Shown: positions 46,635 to 54,794 of the stretch, in pieces | Numbering within the stretch: position 1 is the stretch's first letter | Layout: every line of letters begins with the position of its first letter | Assembly (NCBI RefSeq): GCF_004770475.1 | Contig: NZ_RQHK01000017.1 | Span: 992,001-1,056,000 of the forward strand | Direction of reading: 5' to 3' | Length of the DNA stretch: 64,000 bases | Origin: Leptospira mtsangambouensis | GTDB lineage: Bacteria; Spirochaetota; Leptospiria; Leptospirales; Leptospiraceae | Position numbers and translations under genes: made by a program | Notes under the pieces: model-generated | Told to the model about the DNA's origin: nothing | Seen by the model: the letters and a program-made list of their open reading frames with translations, nothing else | Databases searched by the model: none

Positions 46635-46660
46635 CCGGTGATTTGATTCCAAATCATCGG
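46635..46660 (+). repeat. Hairpin downstream of the plsC-like gene
   Basis: An 11-bp imperfect inverted repeat CCGGTGATTTG (46635-46645) / CAAATCATCGG (46650-46660) with one G-U wobble and a four-base loop. No T tract follows, so it is either a weak terminator/3'-end hairpin or a site for a dimeric protein. Confidence 0.5.
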
Positions 46661-46669
46661 ACAAAAGAA

Positions 46670-46720
46670 TTGACAAACCAGTTTTTAAGTCGAAAATTTA
46701 TTTCTTAAAAATGGGGAGAG
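46670..46720 (+). promoter_or_regulatory. Putative promoter and RBS for the repeat protein
   Basis: TTGACA at 46670-46675 is a consensus -35 box; GAAAAT at 46692-46697 (16-base spacer) is a moderate -10. GGGGAGAG at 46713-46720 is a strong Shine-Dalgarno 3 bases before the ATG at 46724. Confidence 0.45.
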
Positions 46721-46723
46721 TGT

Positions 46724-47038
46724 ATGAATAAAATTCTTGGTTCTATGATCGTAATTTTGTTTTCCACAGGTCTTTGGGCTGGGGAAGTTGGTTCCGATTG
46801 CACTTTTAAAGGAAAAAAATTGGCAGGTAAGGTTCAGTTTGTGACTAGCTTCCCCGATTTCAAAGTGCAGATCGTGGATAGTTTCCCTGATTTAAAAGTA
46901 CAAAAGGTGAGTAGTTTTCCTTCTGACTGCGGTAAGTGGCAAGAGGTTACTAGCTTCCCTGATTTTAAAGTTCAGATTGTCACAAGTTTTCCCGACTTCA
47001 AAGTGAAATATGTGGATTCATTTCCTGGTGTACCTTAA
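46724..47038 (+). CDS. Small secreted SFPDFKVQ-repeat protein, probable 7(1) septoil knot domain
   Basis: A 104-residue protein with a signal peptide (residues 1-19, ending GLWAG). The mature part is six copies of an 11-residue unit xVxSFPDFKVQ; the SFP elements start at residues 42, 53, 64, 77, 88 and 99, so spacing is 11, 11, 13, 11, 11. The two-residue expansion (SDCGKW) holds Cys69, which could bond Cys26. Repeats of this kind are described as 7(1) septoil-knot domains, small deeply knotted beta proteins; that identification is from memory of repeat form and spacing. Function is unknown. A strong Shine-Dalgarno and an upstream promoter suggest its own transcript. The last 21 bases overlap a convergent gene. 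Confidence 0.7.
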   Translation: MNKILGSMIVILFSTGLWAGEVGSDCTFKGKKLAGKVQFVTSFPDFKVQIVDSFPDLKVQKVSSFPSDCGKWQEVTSFPDFKVQIVTSFPDFKVKYVDSFPGVP

Positions 47039-49039
47039 AGAACCTTCCAAAGGAAAAACGGAGTTACGGTTCATAAGCTCCAAGGACAAATTAAAGAATG
47101 CCCGTGCCTTAATCGTTTGGCGAAAGCAGTTTTTGCGATTAGGGTTACAGGCAGGATCTTCCCCATAAGGTGGAATCATTTGAAAAATAAACTGAGTGTC
47201 CCCATCCACACTTTGGTAGAGTATTTTTTCTTCATCAATCCAACCACAGGCACTACCGTAAGCAAAATAAGTGCTACCTGATTTTACATTTGATGCACGC
47301 ATATCTTTTCCAAAACCAGCAAAGTATGTTTCTTTTCCGACCACTCCCAAAACTGTAGGTAGGACATCCAATTGTGATGATATTCTTTCATCTAACTTTG
47401 GTTTGATGTATTTTGGAGAAAATAATAGAAAGGGAACCATTCTATCTTCATAATAAGATAAATACCTGTGATGGGTGTGATCTCCTACAAATACAAAAAC
47501 TGTGTCTTCATAGTATTTTCGTTTTTGAACTTCTTTCATAAATGTTTCCAATGCAGAATCGGAATAATGATAGGTATTCAGATAATCAAAATCTGTGACA
47601 GAAGAATCATAAATTTCATATTTTGAATTTGGCACCTTATACGGATAATGTGTCGTCATGGTGAGAATGGTCATTAAAAAATGTTTGTTATCTTTTTGAT
47701 AAAGATCCATTTCTTCAATGGCTTTTGTATAAAGGTGTTCATCGTCATAACCCCATGCTCCGATATTATACTTTCCTGACTTTCGAAAGTCTTCTTTTCC
47801 AATCAAAGTCTGAAACCCAAAGTGGGGTAAAATAGTCGCCAAACTATCGAATTTTAAATCATCACCAGTAATGAAACTGGTTTGATATCCAAAACCAGAA
47901 AAGATATTTCCAATGGCCGAAAAATGGCTAAGGATTTGTGGAGTGCGGATGGCTGTAAGGCCAGGCCTGTCGGGAACACTAGTTAGGACAGAAAGTAAAG
48001 CATTACTAGTCCTTCCCCCATTGGCATAAAATTTTCGGAAACTATGTCCTTTTTTCGCCAAACTGTTGTAAAATGGTGTTATTTCTTTTCCTAACCAAAT
48101 CCCATCAGAGATTGGCCAAACATATTTTCCCGTCCAAGATTCTTGGATGACTAACACAACATTGATCGGTTTTCTTCCAGGAATTCCTTCGATCTTTCGA
48201 ACCAGTGGAAATTCGGGATCATTTATAAAAGTAGCACCGTCATAAGAAATTTCTTCCTTAACCACTTTCAACATATCTACATCAGACATTTTAAGATGTT
48301 TAGGGATGGATTGGCTTTTGAAATCGTTAATGGTTGTATATATTCCGTTTAACGCAAGTTGATTGATGAACGAATCATCAGAGATAATGGCTTCACTCGC
48401 ACGTAACGGAGATTCTTGAGGGCCGCCACGAAGTCCAATGAAGAAAAAAAGGATCCAGAGAATGGCCTTAAAAGATTTGGATCGAAAAGATTCTTTTTGA
48501 TTTTGTTTTTCAGAGATTTTGAGTTTGGAAAACCAAAACCGAATTCCAAAAATATACAAACCGATACAAAGCAAAAACAAAAGGATTTTGATAGGAGCTT
48601 CTTCAATGGCAGAAGAGACTAAAACATCCAAATCACCTAAAAATACAATGGCTTCATATCCAATATGTTTGTTTGCATTTTCAAAATATAATAAATCGGC
48701 AAATAAATGGACCAAACAAAATGGATACAACACAAGAGGGGTGATGATCCAAAACTGCCGATAAGGTTTGAATCTAGAGGCATTGTCCCAAAGAGATAGA
48801 AGATAAAATCCAACTAACAAAATCGAAATGGTAACCCAATCAAATCGAAACCCAATCAAAAATGCTTTGAGTAAAACCAAATAGGGAAACTCATCTAATC
48901 GATATGAATAAACTACAAAAAATAGAATCCGATGGAGAAAGAGAGTTAAAAATGCAAAGGAAAGATAAGTCAGGAAAATTCGATCCGAAAATCTGAGAGA
49001 AGGGAAGAGTTTCACAATAAAAAAAGAATAAACCGACAA
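47018..49039 (-). CDS. LTA-synthase-like phosphoglycerol transferase (sulfatase fold)
   Basis: A 673-residue protein with about five membrane helices in the first 200 residues and an extracytoplasmic sulfatase-fold domain. INVVLVIQESWTGKY holds a metal-binding Glu, YANGGRTSNALLSVLTSVPD the expected catalytic Thr, and FVGDHTHHRYL the late metal-binding Asp/His pair. This layout is that of LtaS/OpgB/MdoB-type enzymes that transfer phosphoglycerol or phosphoethanolamine from lipids to glycans. Leptospira has no lipoteichoic acid, so modification of periplasmic glucans or lipid A/LPS is more likely. It is divergent from the biotin carboxylase gene. Confidence 0.8.
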   Translation of the reverse strand: MSVYSFFIVKLFPSLRFSDRIFLTYLSFAFLTLFLHRILFFVVYSYRLDEFPYLVLLKAFLIGFRFDWVTISILLVGFYLLSLWDNASRFKPYRQFWIITPLVLYPFCLVHLFADLLYFENANKHIGYEAIVFLGDLDVLVSSAIEEAPIKILLFLLCIGLYIFGIRFWFSKLKISEKQNQKESFRSKSFKAILWILFFFIGLRGGPQESPLRASEAIISDDSFINQLALNGIYTTINDFKSQSIPKHLKMSDVDMLKVVKEEISYDGATFINDPEFPLVRKIEGIPGRKPINVVLVIQESWTGKYVWPISDGIWLGKEITPFYNSLAKKGHSFRKFYANGGRTSNALLSVLTSVPDRPGLTAIRTPQILSHFSAIGNIFSGFGYQTSFITGDDLKFDSLATILPHFGFQTLIGKEDFRKSGKYNIGAWGYDDEHLYTKAIEEMDLYQKDNKHFLMTILTMTTHYPYKVPNSKYEIYDSSVTDFDYLNTYHYSDSALETFMKEVQKRKYYEDTVFVFVGDHTHHRYLSYYEDRMVPFLLFSPKYIKPKLDERISSQLDVLPTVLGVVGKETYFAGFGKDMRASNVKSGSTYFAYGSACGWIDEEKILYQSVDGDTQFIFQMIPPYGEDPACNPNRKNCFRQTIKARAFFNLSLELMNRNSVFPLEGSLRYTRK

Positions 49040-49112
49040 AGGAGATGGTCAATCGACTTCCTATCTTTCTGTTGATTTATTTTCACGGCCCTTTAATTTT
49101 GATCCTACTTAC

Positions 49113-50558
49113 ATGAAGCCAATCCAAAAAATACTCATCGCCAACCGTGGTGAAATTGCGGTTCGGGTCATTCGCACTGCAAAAAAAATGGGAATCAAGA
49201 CAGTTGCTGTTTTTTCCGATCCAGATGCACAAAGTTTATTTGTTCAGTCTGCGGACGAAGCGTTCTCTTTAGGGGGAACAGATGCACGTTCCTCCTACTT
49301 AGATGTTGAAAAAGTTGTGAAAGCTTGTCTAACAACAGGTGCAGATGCTGTCCATCCAGGATACGGATTTTTATCAGAAAATACTGACTTTGCTTCTCAA
49401 TTAGAAAAACATGGAATTCGATTCATCGGACCAAAACCTCACTCAATTGAGGCGATGGGAGACAAAATCGGCTCACGTTTGTTAGTTGCAAAAAGTGGAG
49501 TTCCTGTGGTTCCAGGATACGAAGGTGCTTCCCAAGAAATCTCTGTATTCAAAAAAGAAGCAGAAAAAATTGGATACCCCATTATGGCAAAGGCTAGTGC
49601 TGGAGGCGGGGGAAAAGGAATGCGTAGGATCAATTCCCCTGAGGAATTGGAAGCGGGTATTTTATCGGCAAAACGGGAAGCTCTTTCTGCTTTTGGTGAT
49701 GATCGCATTTTATTAGAAAAATACATTACAAATCCAAGACATGTTGAGTTTCAAATTTTTGGAGATACAAAAGGAAATATCATTCACCTACATGAAAGGG
49801 ATTGTTCCTTACAAAGACGACACCAAAAAGTGGTAGAAGAAACTCCTGCTCCAAGATACCCGTCAGACTTAAAAACAAAAATGTCAGAAGCAGCTGTCAT
49901 GGCAGCAAAATCAGTACAATACGAAGGGGCAGGAACCGTAGAATTCATATTAGGTGAATCGGGAGAGTTTTATTTTCTTGAGATGAACACTCGTTTGCAG
50001 GTGGAACATCCAGTCACAGAAATGACTACGGGACTTGATTTGGTAGAGTGGCAAATTCGAGTATGCCAGGGAGAGGCGTTGCCACAATTACAAACTCCTT
50101 CACAAAAAGGACATGCCATGGAAGTCCGTATTTATGCAGAAGATCCAAAAGAAGGGTTTTTGCCATCCATTGGTCGTATCCATCATTTATCTTTTCCTAC
50201 AAGAGATTACTTACGAATTGATTCTGGTGTGGTTTCAGGATCAGAGATCACAATGTTTTATGATCCAATGATTGCAAAAATGATTGTTTGGGGAGAAGAT
50301 CGAATTACGGCCATTAGACGATTGGTTGAATGTTTATCAGAGACGATTGTTTTTGGACCAAAGACAAATCTTCAATTTTTACAAAAACTAGTTTCAGCCA
50401 AAGAATTTGCGGAAGGAAAGGTATCAACTCACTTCATTGCAGATAACGAAGTAGAACTATTGTCAGATAATACCAAAGAAGAATTAAAATTAGCTTTGAG
50501 TGGAACCTTTTTTACTTCTAAAGAACTAACCAGCCCTTGGTCTAAGGAAACAACCTAA
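49113..50558 (+). CDS. Biotin carboxylase subunit of an acyl-CoA carboxylase
   Basis: A 481-residue biotin carboxylase (ATP-grasp). It begins KILIANRGEIAVRVIRTAK; HPGYGFLSEN (81-90), the ATP-binding glycine loop AGGGGKGM (163-170) and EMNTRLQVEHPVTE with the catalytic residues are all present. It is longer than AccC (about 450) by a short C-terminal tail and lacks a fused carrier domain, which is instead encoded by the next gene 1 base away. AccC of fatty-acid synthesis is the alternative, but the pairing with a non-AccB-like carrier favours acyl/methylcrotonyl-CoA carboxylase. It probably works with the carboxyltransferase encoded at 14.3 kb. Confidence 0.88.
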   Translation: MKPIQKILIANRGEIAVRVIRTAKKMGIKTVAVFSDPDAQSLFVQSADEAFSLGGTDARSSYLDVEKVVKACLTTGADAVHPGYGFLSENTDFASQLEKHGIRFIGPKPHSIEAMGDKIGSRLLVAKSGVPVVPGYEGASQEISVFKKEAEKIGYPIMAKASAGGGGKGMRRINSPEELEAGILSAKREALSAFGDDRILLEKYITNPRHVEFQIFGDTKGNIIHLHERDCSLQRRHQKVVEETPAPRYPSDLKTKMSEAAVMAAKSVQYEGAGTVEFILGESGEFYFLEMNTRLQVEHPVTEMTTGLDLVEWQIRVCQGEALPQLQTPSQKGHAMEVRIYAEDPKEGFLPSIGRIHHLSFPTRDYLRIDSGVVSGSEITMFYDPMIAKMIVWGEDRITAIRRLVECLSETIVFGPKTNLQFLQKLVSAKEFAEGKVSTHFIADNEVELLSDNTKEELKLALSGTFFTSKELTSPWSKETT

Positions 50559-50559
50559 C

Positions 50560-51075
50560 ATGGATTACTTATTTGAAACAAAATCAGGTCCTGCTTCTGT
50601 TTTTGTCAGTGGTGGCGCTGTTCGGGTACGTATTGGAACCAAATCTTTTTTGTTCCAATTAGAAAACTTAATCAAAGAAGAAAATTCATCCACTAATACA
50701 AATTCGTTACAATCAGTAACCATGTTAGATGGATCTATATTAAAATACCTGAAAGTACGAAATGAAATTTTCCTCCATTGGAAAGGTGAAACTTGGAATG
50801 GAAAACTCACCGAACGGCAGTATGAAGGTGGAGGACAAACATCCCCCGAAATCAAAAGTCCGATGCCAGGAAAAGTAGTGCAAATCTCTACTAGTGTAGG
50901 AACGGAACACAAAGCAGGGGAGACTCTTCTCATTTTAGAAGCAATGAAAATGGAGAACGCTGTTAAGGCTCCGTACGCTTGCCGAGTGGAAGAAATTCGT
51001 AAATCACAAGGTGAACTTGTCCAACAAGACGAGGTGCTCATCATATTACACAGAATCGAACCGGAAAAAACATAA
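50560..51075 (+). CDS. Biotin carboxyl carrier subunit
   Basis: A 171-residue protein. The C-terminal 75 residues are the biotinyl domain: KSPMPGKVVQISTSVGTEHKAGETLLILEAMKMENAVKAPYACRVEEI; Lys130 in AMKMEN is the biotinylation site. The first 90 residues form a small beta domain of the kind found between the carboxylase and carrier parts of fused alpha subunits (LKYLKVRNEIFLHWKGETWNG). Gene fission of an MccA/PccA-like alpha subunit into two adjacent genes explains the arrangement. The gene starts 1 base after the biotin carboxylase stop. Confidence 0.9.
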   Translation: MDYLFETKSGPASVFVSGGAVRVRIGTKSFLFQLENLIKEENSSTNTNSLQSVTMLDGSILKYLKVRNEIFLHWKGETWNGKLTERQYEGGGQTSPEIKSPMPGKVVQISTSVGTEHKAGETLLILEAMKMENAVKAPYACRVEEIRKSQGELVQQDEVLIILHRIEPEKT

Positions 51076-51147
51076 ATTTTCGAATCTATTTGACATATTT
51101 TTCAAACTTCCCACCATAAGGCAGTTTCTTTGGCTAACAGGTAGAGA

Positions 51148-52635
51148 ATGTACAATTATATAGTCAGAAGTATTACACTTCTTTTGTTTTTTTCCTTTTT
51201 TCACGGGGTTCTCGCTCAGGAACGGGCACCTCGTACGGACCTTCCGTTCGAAATCTCTGAAAAGAAGAGGTTGAGCGAACGGGATTTTAAGATTAAAAAA
51301 GAAGGGGGATACTTTACAGGTCTTCCTTTGATTAACTCTGATCCGAATGTGGGGATTGGATATGGAGCACGGGTGCTCTATTTTTACAATGGAACAAAGT
51401 CTTCTCCATTGTTTGAATACACTCCTTATCGTTTCCGAATATTTGCTCAGTATTTTAATACAACCAAACAAGCTCCTTACCACATGTTGAGTGTGGATGC
51501 TCCATTTATCTTTGATACAAAATGGAGACTTCGTGCGGATTTGGTTTATGACAGAAACCCGAACTCTCTTTACTTTGGGATTGGCGAAAATACTCTCCAA
51601 CCTCTTTCTTATTTAGAAAGAAACGATCCAAGTGGTCATATCAGAAGAAATGCTCCATTTTCCGATTATGAAGATAATTTGAACTACCGACGACCTGGGA
51701 ATGCAGGTGTTGGGGAATCTCCAATTGTCAGTGATCATAGATACAATCGTTACGACATTGAAAATCCAAACTTTAGTACATCTGGTGAATATTCCTTCTT
51801 TGGTGGAACACTTCGTACGGTAACTGGCGTACGTCTTTCCAAACAAATCATCCGAACTTATGACGGAAAATATAACGATGCTCAATTAGGCCCTGCGGAT
51901 GGAATTTTAGGTCTTCTCGATATCGATCGTACTGTTGGAACTCCACAAGGGGAAACCAAAGTCACTCGGGATGACAAAGATGGAAAGATCCGAGGTATGA
52001 ATGGCGGTTATACGAATACAATTCGTGCTGGTATTGTATATGACACACGTGATTTTGAACCAGATCCAAACCGCGGATTGTTTTTAGAATACACTCATGA
52101 ACGTTCCACAAAGGCCATCGGTTCTACTTCTGAGTTTAATAAAAACTTGGTGTCTGGTCGTATCTTTTTAAGTCCTGTCCAATGGTTCACAAACAAACCT
52201 CCTGAGATTTTGGAAAAGTTTGTGATTGCTGCTCGTGGAACCATGATCCAAACCAATGGGGATGCACCGTTTTATGAATACCGCAATATGTGGGGAACAG
52301 AAACGAATCAGTCTGGTTTAGGTGGTAGGACAACCATTCGCGGTTACAAACAAGATCGTTTTGTCGGCCAAACAATGGCTTTTGCCAACTTTGAAATTCG
52401 TTGGAAATTTGCTGAGGCGGAATTTGGGGGGCAACACTTTGACTTCCAATTAGTTCCTTTCTATGATGTGGGACGAGTTTGGGATCGTACAGAAGATGCA
52501 AATCTTAAAAACTATAAACACTCTCGTGGTCTCGGATTAAGAATTCCATGGAACCAAGCAACTGTTATCTACGTTGATTATGCAATTTCAAATGAAGATA
52601 GACAAGCATTCATTAACTTTAACCATATATTTTAG
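51148..52635 (+). CDS. BamA/TamA-family outer-membrane protein
   Basis: A 495-residue outer-membrane barrel with a signal peptide (IVRSITLLLFFSFFHGVLAQ). It has no POTRA domain. The barrel region shows GIVYDTRDFEPDPNRGLFLEYTHE, the hallmark of Omp85/surface-antigen (D15) proteins, then GLGGRTTIRGYKQDRFVGQ with the RGY motif and FQLVPFYDVGRVWDR, and ends FINFNHIF with terminal Phe. Lack of POTRA suggests an Omp85-related porin/transport barrel rather than BamA itself. The Shine-Dalgarno for the following DUF1566 gene overlaps its stop. Confidence 0.8.
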   Translation: MYNYIVRSITLLLFFSFFHGVLAQERAPRTDLPFEISEKKRLSERDFKIKKEGGYFTGLPLINSDPNVGIGYGARVLYFYNGTKSSPLFEYTPYRFRIFAQYFNTTKQAPYHMLSVDAPFIFDTKWRLRADLVYDRNPNSLYFGIGENTLQPLSYLERNDPSGHIRRNAPFSDYEDNLNYRRPGNAGVGESPIVSDHRYNRYDIENPNFSTSGEYSFFGGTLRTVTGVRLSKQIIRTYDGKYNDAQLGPADGILGLLDIDRTVGTPQGETKVTRDDKDGKIRGMNGGYTNTIRAGIVYDTRDFEPDPNRGLFLEYTHERSTKAIGSTSEFNKNLVSGRIFLSPVQWFTNKPPEILEKFVIAARGTMIQTNGDAPFYEYRNMWGTETNQSGLGGRTTIRGYKQDRFVGQTMAFANFEIRWKFAEAEFGGQHFDFQLVPFYDVGRVWDRTEDANLKNYKHSRGLGLRIPWNQATVIYVDYAISNEDRQAFINFNHIF

Positions 52636-52648
52636 GAGGGCAGAGATT

Positions 52649-53332
52649 ATGAAAAAACTTCAATATTGTTTCGCTCTTTTGGTCTTATCTTTTTTCATGA
52701 ACTGTGAAATGAAACCAGTAGAAGATGTCTACGGTTTAAGCCCGGAAGAAACCAACCAACTTTTTGCAGGTCTCATCGCAAACCAAAGTCTTCGTGACAA
52801 TGGAAACGGAACCATCACCGATACTGTCGCCAATTTAGTTTGGCAAAAATGTACGCATGGTCAGGTTTATCGAGCTGGCTTTAATGATTGTTTGGGGGCT
52901 CCACAAGGTTCCATATTCAATCCGTATGATACAGCAAGGGCTGGTGCCGCACCTGTTGCATTTTGTGACTCCTCAACGCATGCTTGTAACTCAGTGGCAT
53001 TCCCACAAGTGATCCAAGGATTTTCTTCTATTGGAATTGCAGGGGTCAGTGAGTTGTATGCAGCTTGCCAAAACAGCAATTATTTAGGTGCAACATGGCG
53101 AGTACCGACAGCCATTGAATACCAACGATTGGTAATTCCTGGTCGTGCAGCAACCCTCCAATTTTTTCCTTCTACACAAGAAGATGACTATTGGACTGCT
53201 TGGTCTAACCATGAAGACCTTCCTGGCGAAACAGCATATGCGATCTCCTTTGACAGACAGTCTTATGGAGTCCAAAAGAATGTAGTCAAAACACAAAGGA
53301 ATTATGTCCGTTGTATTCGGACTGGTCCTTAA
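52649..53332 (+). CDS. DUF1566 lipoprotein
   Basis: A 227-residue lipoprotein: MKKLQYCFALLVLSFFMNCEM carries a signal peptide with Cys19 in a MNC lipobox. The mature domain has DNGNGTITDTVANLVWQKC, the DUF1566 start, WRVPTAIEYQRL in the middle and YVRCIRTGP at the end, all family hallmarks related to the Fib_succ_major fold. Several Cys may form disulfides. AGGAGGG at 52634-52640 overlaps the previous stop, so the frame's earlier start at 52574 is not used. A terminator follows at 53364. Leptospira encode many such lipoproteins with unknown function. Confidence 0.82.
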   Translation: MKKLQYCFALLVLSFFMNCEMKPVEDVYGLSPEETNQLFAGLIANQSLRDNGNGTITDTVANLVWQKCTHGQVYRAGFNDCLGAPQGSIFNPYDTARAGAAPVAFCDSSTHACNSVAFPQVIQGFSSIGIAGVSELYAACQNSNYLGATWRVPTAIEYQRLVIPGRAATLQFFPSTQEDDYWTAWSNHEDLPGETAYAISFDRQSYGVQKNVVKTQRNYVRCIRTGP

Positions 53333-53363
53333 CACAAATAGATCTAATTCCCGGTTTTTCATC

Positions 53364-53391
53364 ACTCTCCTGTTCCCCACAGGAGAGTTTT
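53364..53391 (+). terminator. Rho-independent terminator after the DUF1566 gene
   Basis: A perfect 10-bp stem ACTCTCCTGT (53364-53373) / ACAGGAGAGT (53379-53388) with loop TCCCC and four T's. Confidence 0.88.
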
Positions 53392-53467
53392 CGCTTTCCA
53401 AAAATCTAATTTCTTACTAATATTTTCTTAAGACAAACCGAAGTACCCATTAGGTGGTGAGGTTTCC

Positions 53468-54178
53468 ATGAGAATCGATGAGTCCCCATTCAGTCGCACG
53501 AATGTCGATCTTCTGAAAGATCGTAGGGTGAACTATGTCGGGCATGGACAACTAGAAAGTGCTCCTGAATCTCTCTCTGCTTTGCATGTTATTTCTCATG
53601 AATTGGGTCATGCAGCTGAATTTAAAAACCAAGCCTTCCGAGAAGGACGAGAGGTTCAATCCGTCCAAGTAAAAATTAATTATGAATTGAGAGATGGAAG
53701 AATGGTGGCAGTGAGTGGTGAAACTCATGCCGTGACACGCCCGCATTCGCAACCAGAAGAGGATCCAGCTCTAGTTCCCTATTCGGATGGAAAGTCCATC
53801 AAAGATCTTTTTCAATTAAAAGAAGATGAAGATAAAAAATCCAAATCGGTGGAAAAAACCAAATCAGATCCAAAAGAAGTGATGCGGAAGTCTCATGAAA
53901 AAGATTTAGAATCGAAAATTAAAGAGTTAGAGACCAGGCTCGAAACGGAAAAAACAAAAAAGTCCTCAGATGTTCATTCCGAAGAACGTTTAAAAGAAAT
54001 TGAATCTGAAAAAAAACGATTGGAAGAAGAGATACGACTCATTCGTGTGAAAGAACAATTGAAGGAAACCTTTGCTTTGTTAACCGACTTCCGTAAAATG
54101 ATGACATCCAATTTATTCGGTATGATGAACCTTCAAACAGAATCGAATGTTGGAAATTATTTAGATACCTTTGTTTGA
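53468..54178 (+). CDS. HELGH-motif protein with C-terminal coiled coil (putative metalloprotease-like)
   Basis: A 236-residue cytoplasmic-looking protein. SALHVISHELGHAAEFKNQAFREG contains the zincin motif HELGH at residues 44-48, with the SprA-related type of surroundings. Beyond it the charged region (residues 110-220) is a probable coiled coil (KDLESKIKELETRLETEKTKK; RLKEIESEKKRLEEEIRLIRVKEQ). There is no signal peptide. The zincin motif is close to the N-terminus, so a compact or partial protease domain is implied; catalysis is not proven. Its 3' end overlaps ysxC by 22 bases on the opposite strand. Confidence 0.6.
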   Translation: MRIDESPFSRTNVDLLKDRRVNYVGHGQLESAPESLSALHVISHELGHAAEFKNQAFREGREVQSVQVKINYELRDGRMVAVSGETHAVTRPHSQPEEDPALVPYSDGKSIKDLFQLKEDEDKKSKSVEKTKSDPKEVMRKSHEKDLESKIKELETRLETEKTKKSSDVHSEERLKEIESEKKRLEEEIRLIRVKEQLKETFALLTDFRKMMTSNLFGMMNLQTESNVGNYLDTFV

Positions 54179-54789
54179 TCAACCATATTCTCTAAAATAA
54201 ATTCGCGTAGTTCACCAATCCCCCTTCCTGTAGTTGCTGATAAATAAAAGACTCGAAATGGAATTCCAATTTCGTTCATAGCTGATTCCATTTCTGTCCT
54301 CACACGGTGTTGTTCACTTTGGTTTAGTTTGTCAATTTTGGTACGGATCACCACTGGTTTTATTTTTCTCTCCATGGCAACTTCGATGGTTGATAACTCT
54401 TCTTCAGGAAATTCCCTTTGTGAATCACAAAGGATAAATAAAATTTTCAGATGTTTCCAGGAATTTAAAAAACCTTCCAAGAGTTTCATCATTTCTTTAT
54501 GTTCTTTGTGTGATGCTTTTGAATAACCAAACCCAGGTAAGTCGATAAGGTTAAAATCTTCTTTGGTTTTGAAAATATTGATTAGTTTTGTTTTCCCTGG
54601 TGTCCTTGAAACTTTAGCAAGTCCTCTATGATTGGACAAAGCATTCAGTAAACTTGACTTTCCCGAATTGGACCTTCCCATAAAGGCAATGGATGGAACT
54701 GAGTCCAATTCCTCTTTTTCATTGATATTGGCAATTGAAGTGAAAAATTTTGTTTCAGGAAAGGGAATTTCTTTAGAATACTTGTGCAT
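54157..54789 (-). CDS. ysxC: Ribosome biogenesis GTP-binding protein YsxC/EngB
   Basis: A 210-residue TRAFAC GTPase needed for 50S assembly. GRSNSGKSSLLNALS is the P-loop, GKTKLINIF the switch region, DLPGFGYSKAS the G3 motif, RTKIDKLN the G4 motif and YLSATTGRGI the G5 motif. Length is typical. It starts 5 bases after the tilS stop on the same strand. Its last 22 bases overlap the convergent HELGH gene. Confidence 0.96.
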   Translation of the reverse strand: MHKYSKEIPFPETKFFTSIANINEKEELDSVPSIAFMGRSNSGKSSLLNALSNHRGLAKVSRTPGKTKLINIFKTKEDFNLIDLPGFGYSKASHKEHKEMMKLLEGFLNSWKHLKILFILCDSQREFPEEELSTIEVAMERKIKPVVIRTKIDKLNQSEQHRVRTEMESAMNEIGIPFRVFYLSATTGRGIGELREFILENMVDQTKVSK

Positions 54790-54794
54790 CTAGC

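Noticed and set aside
46635..46660. Calling the hairpin after the plsC-like gene a terminator
   Set aside because: No T tract follows on either strand. I list it as a hairpin only.
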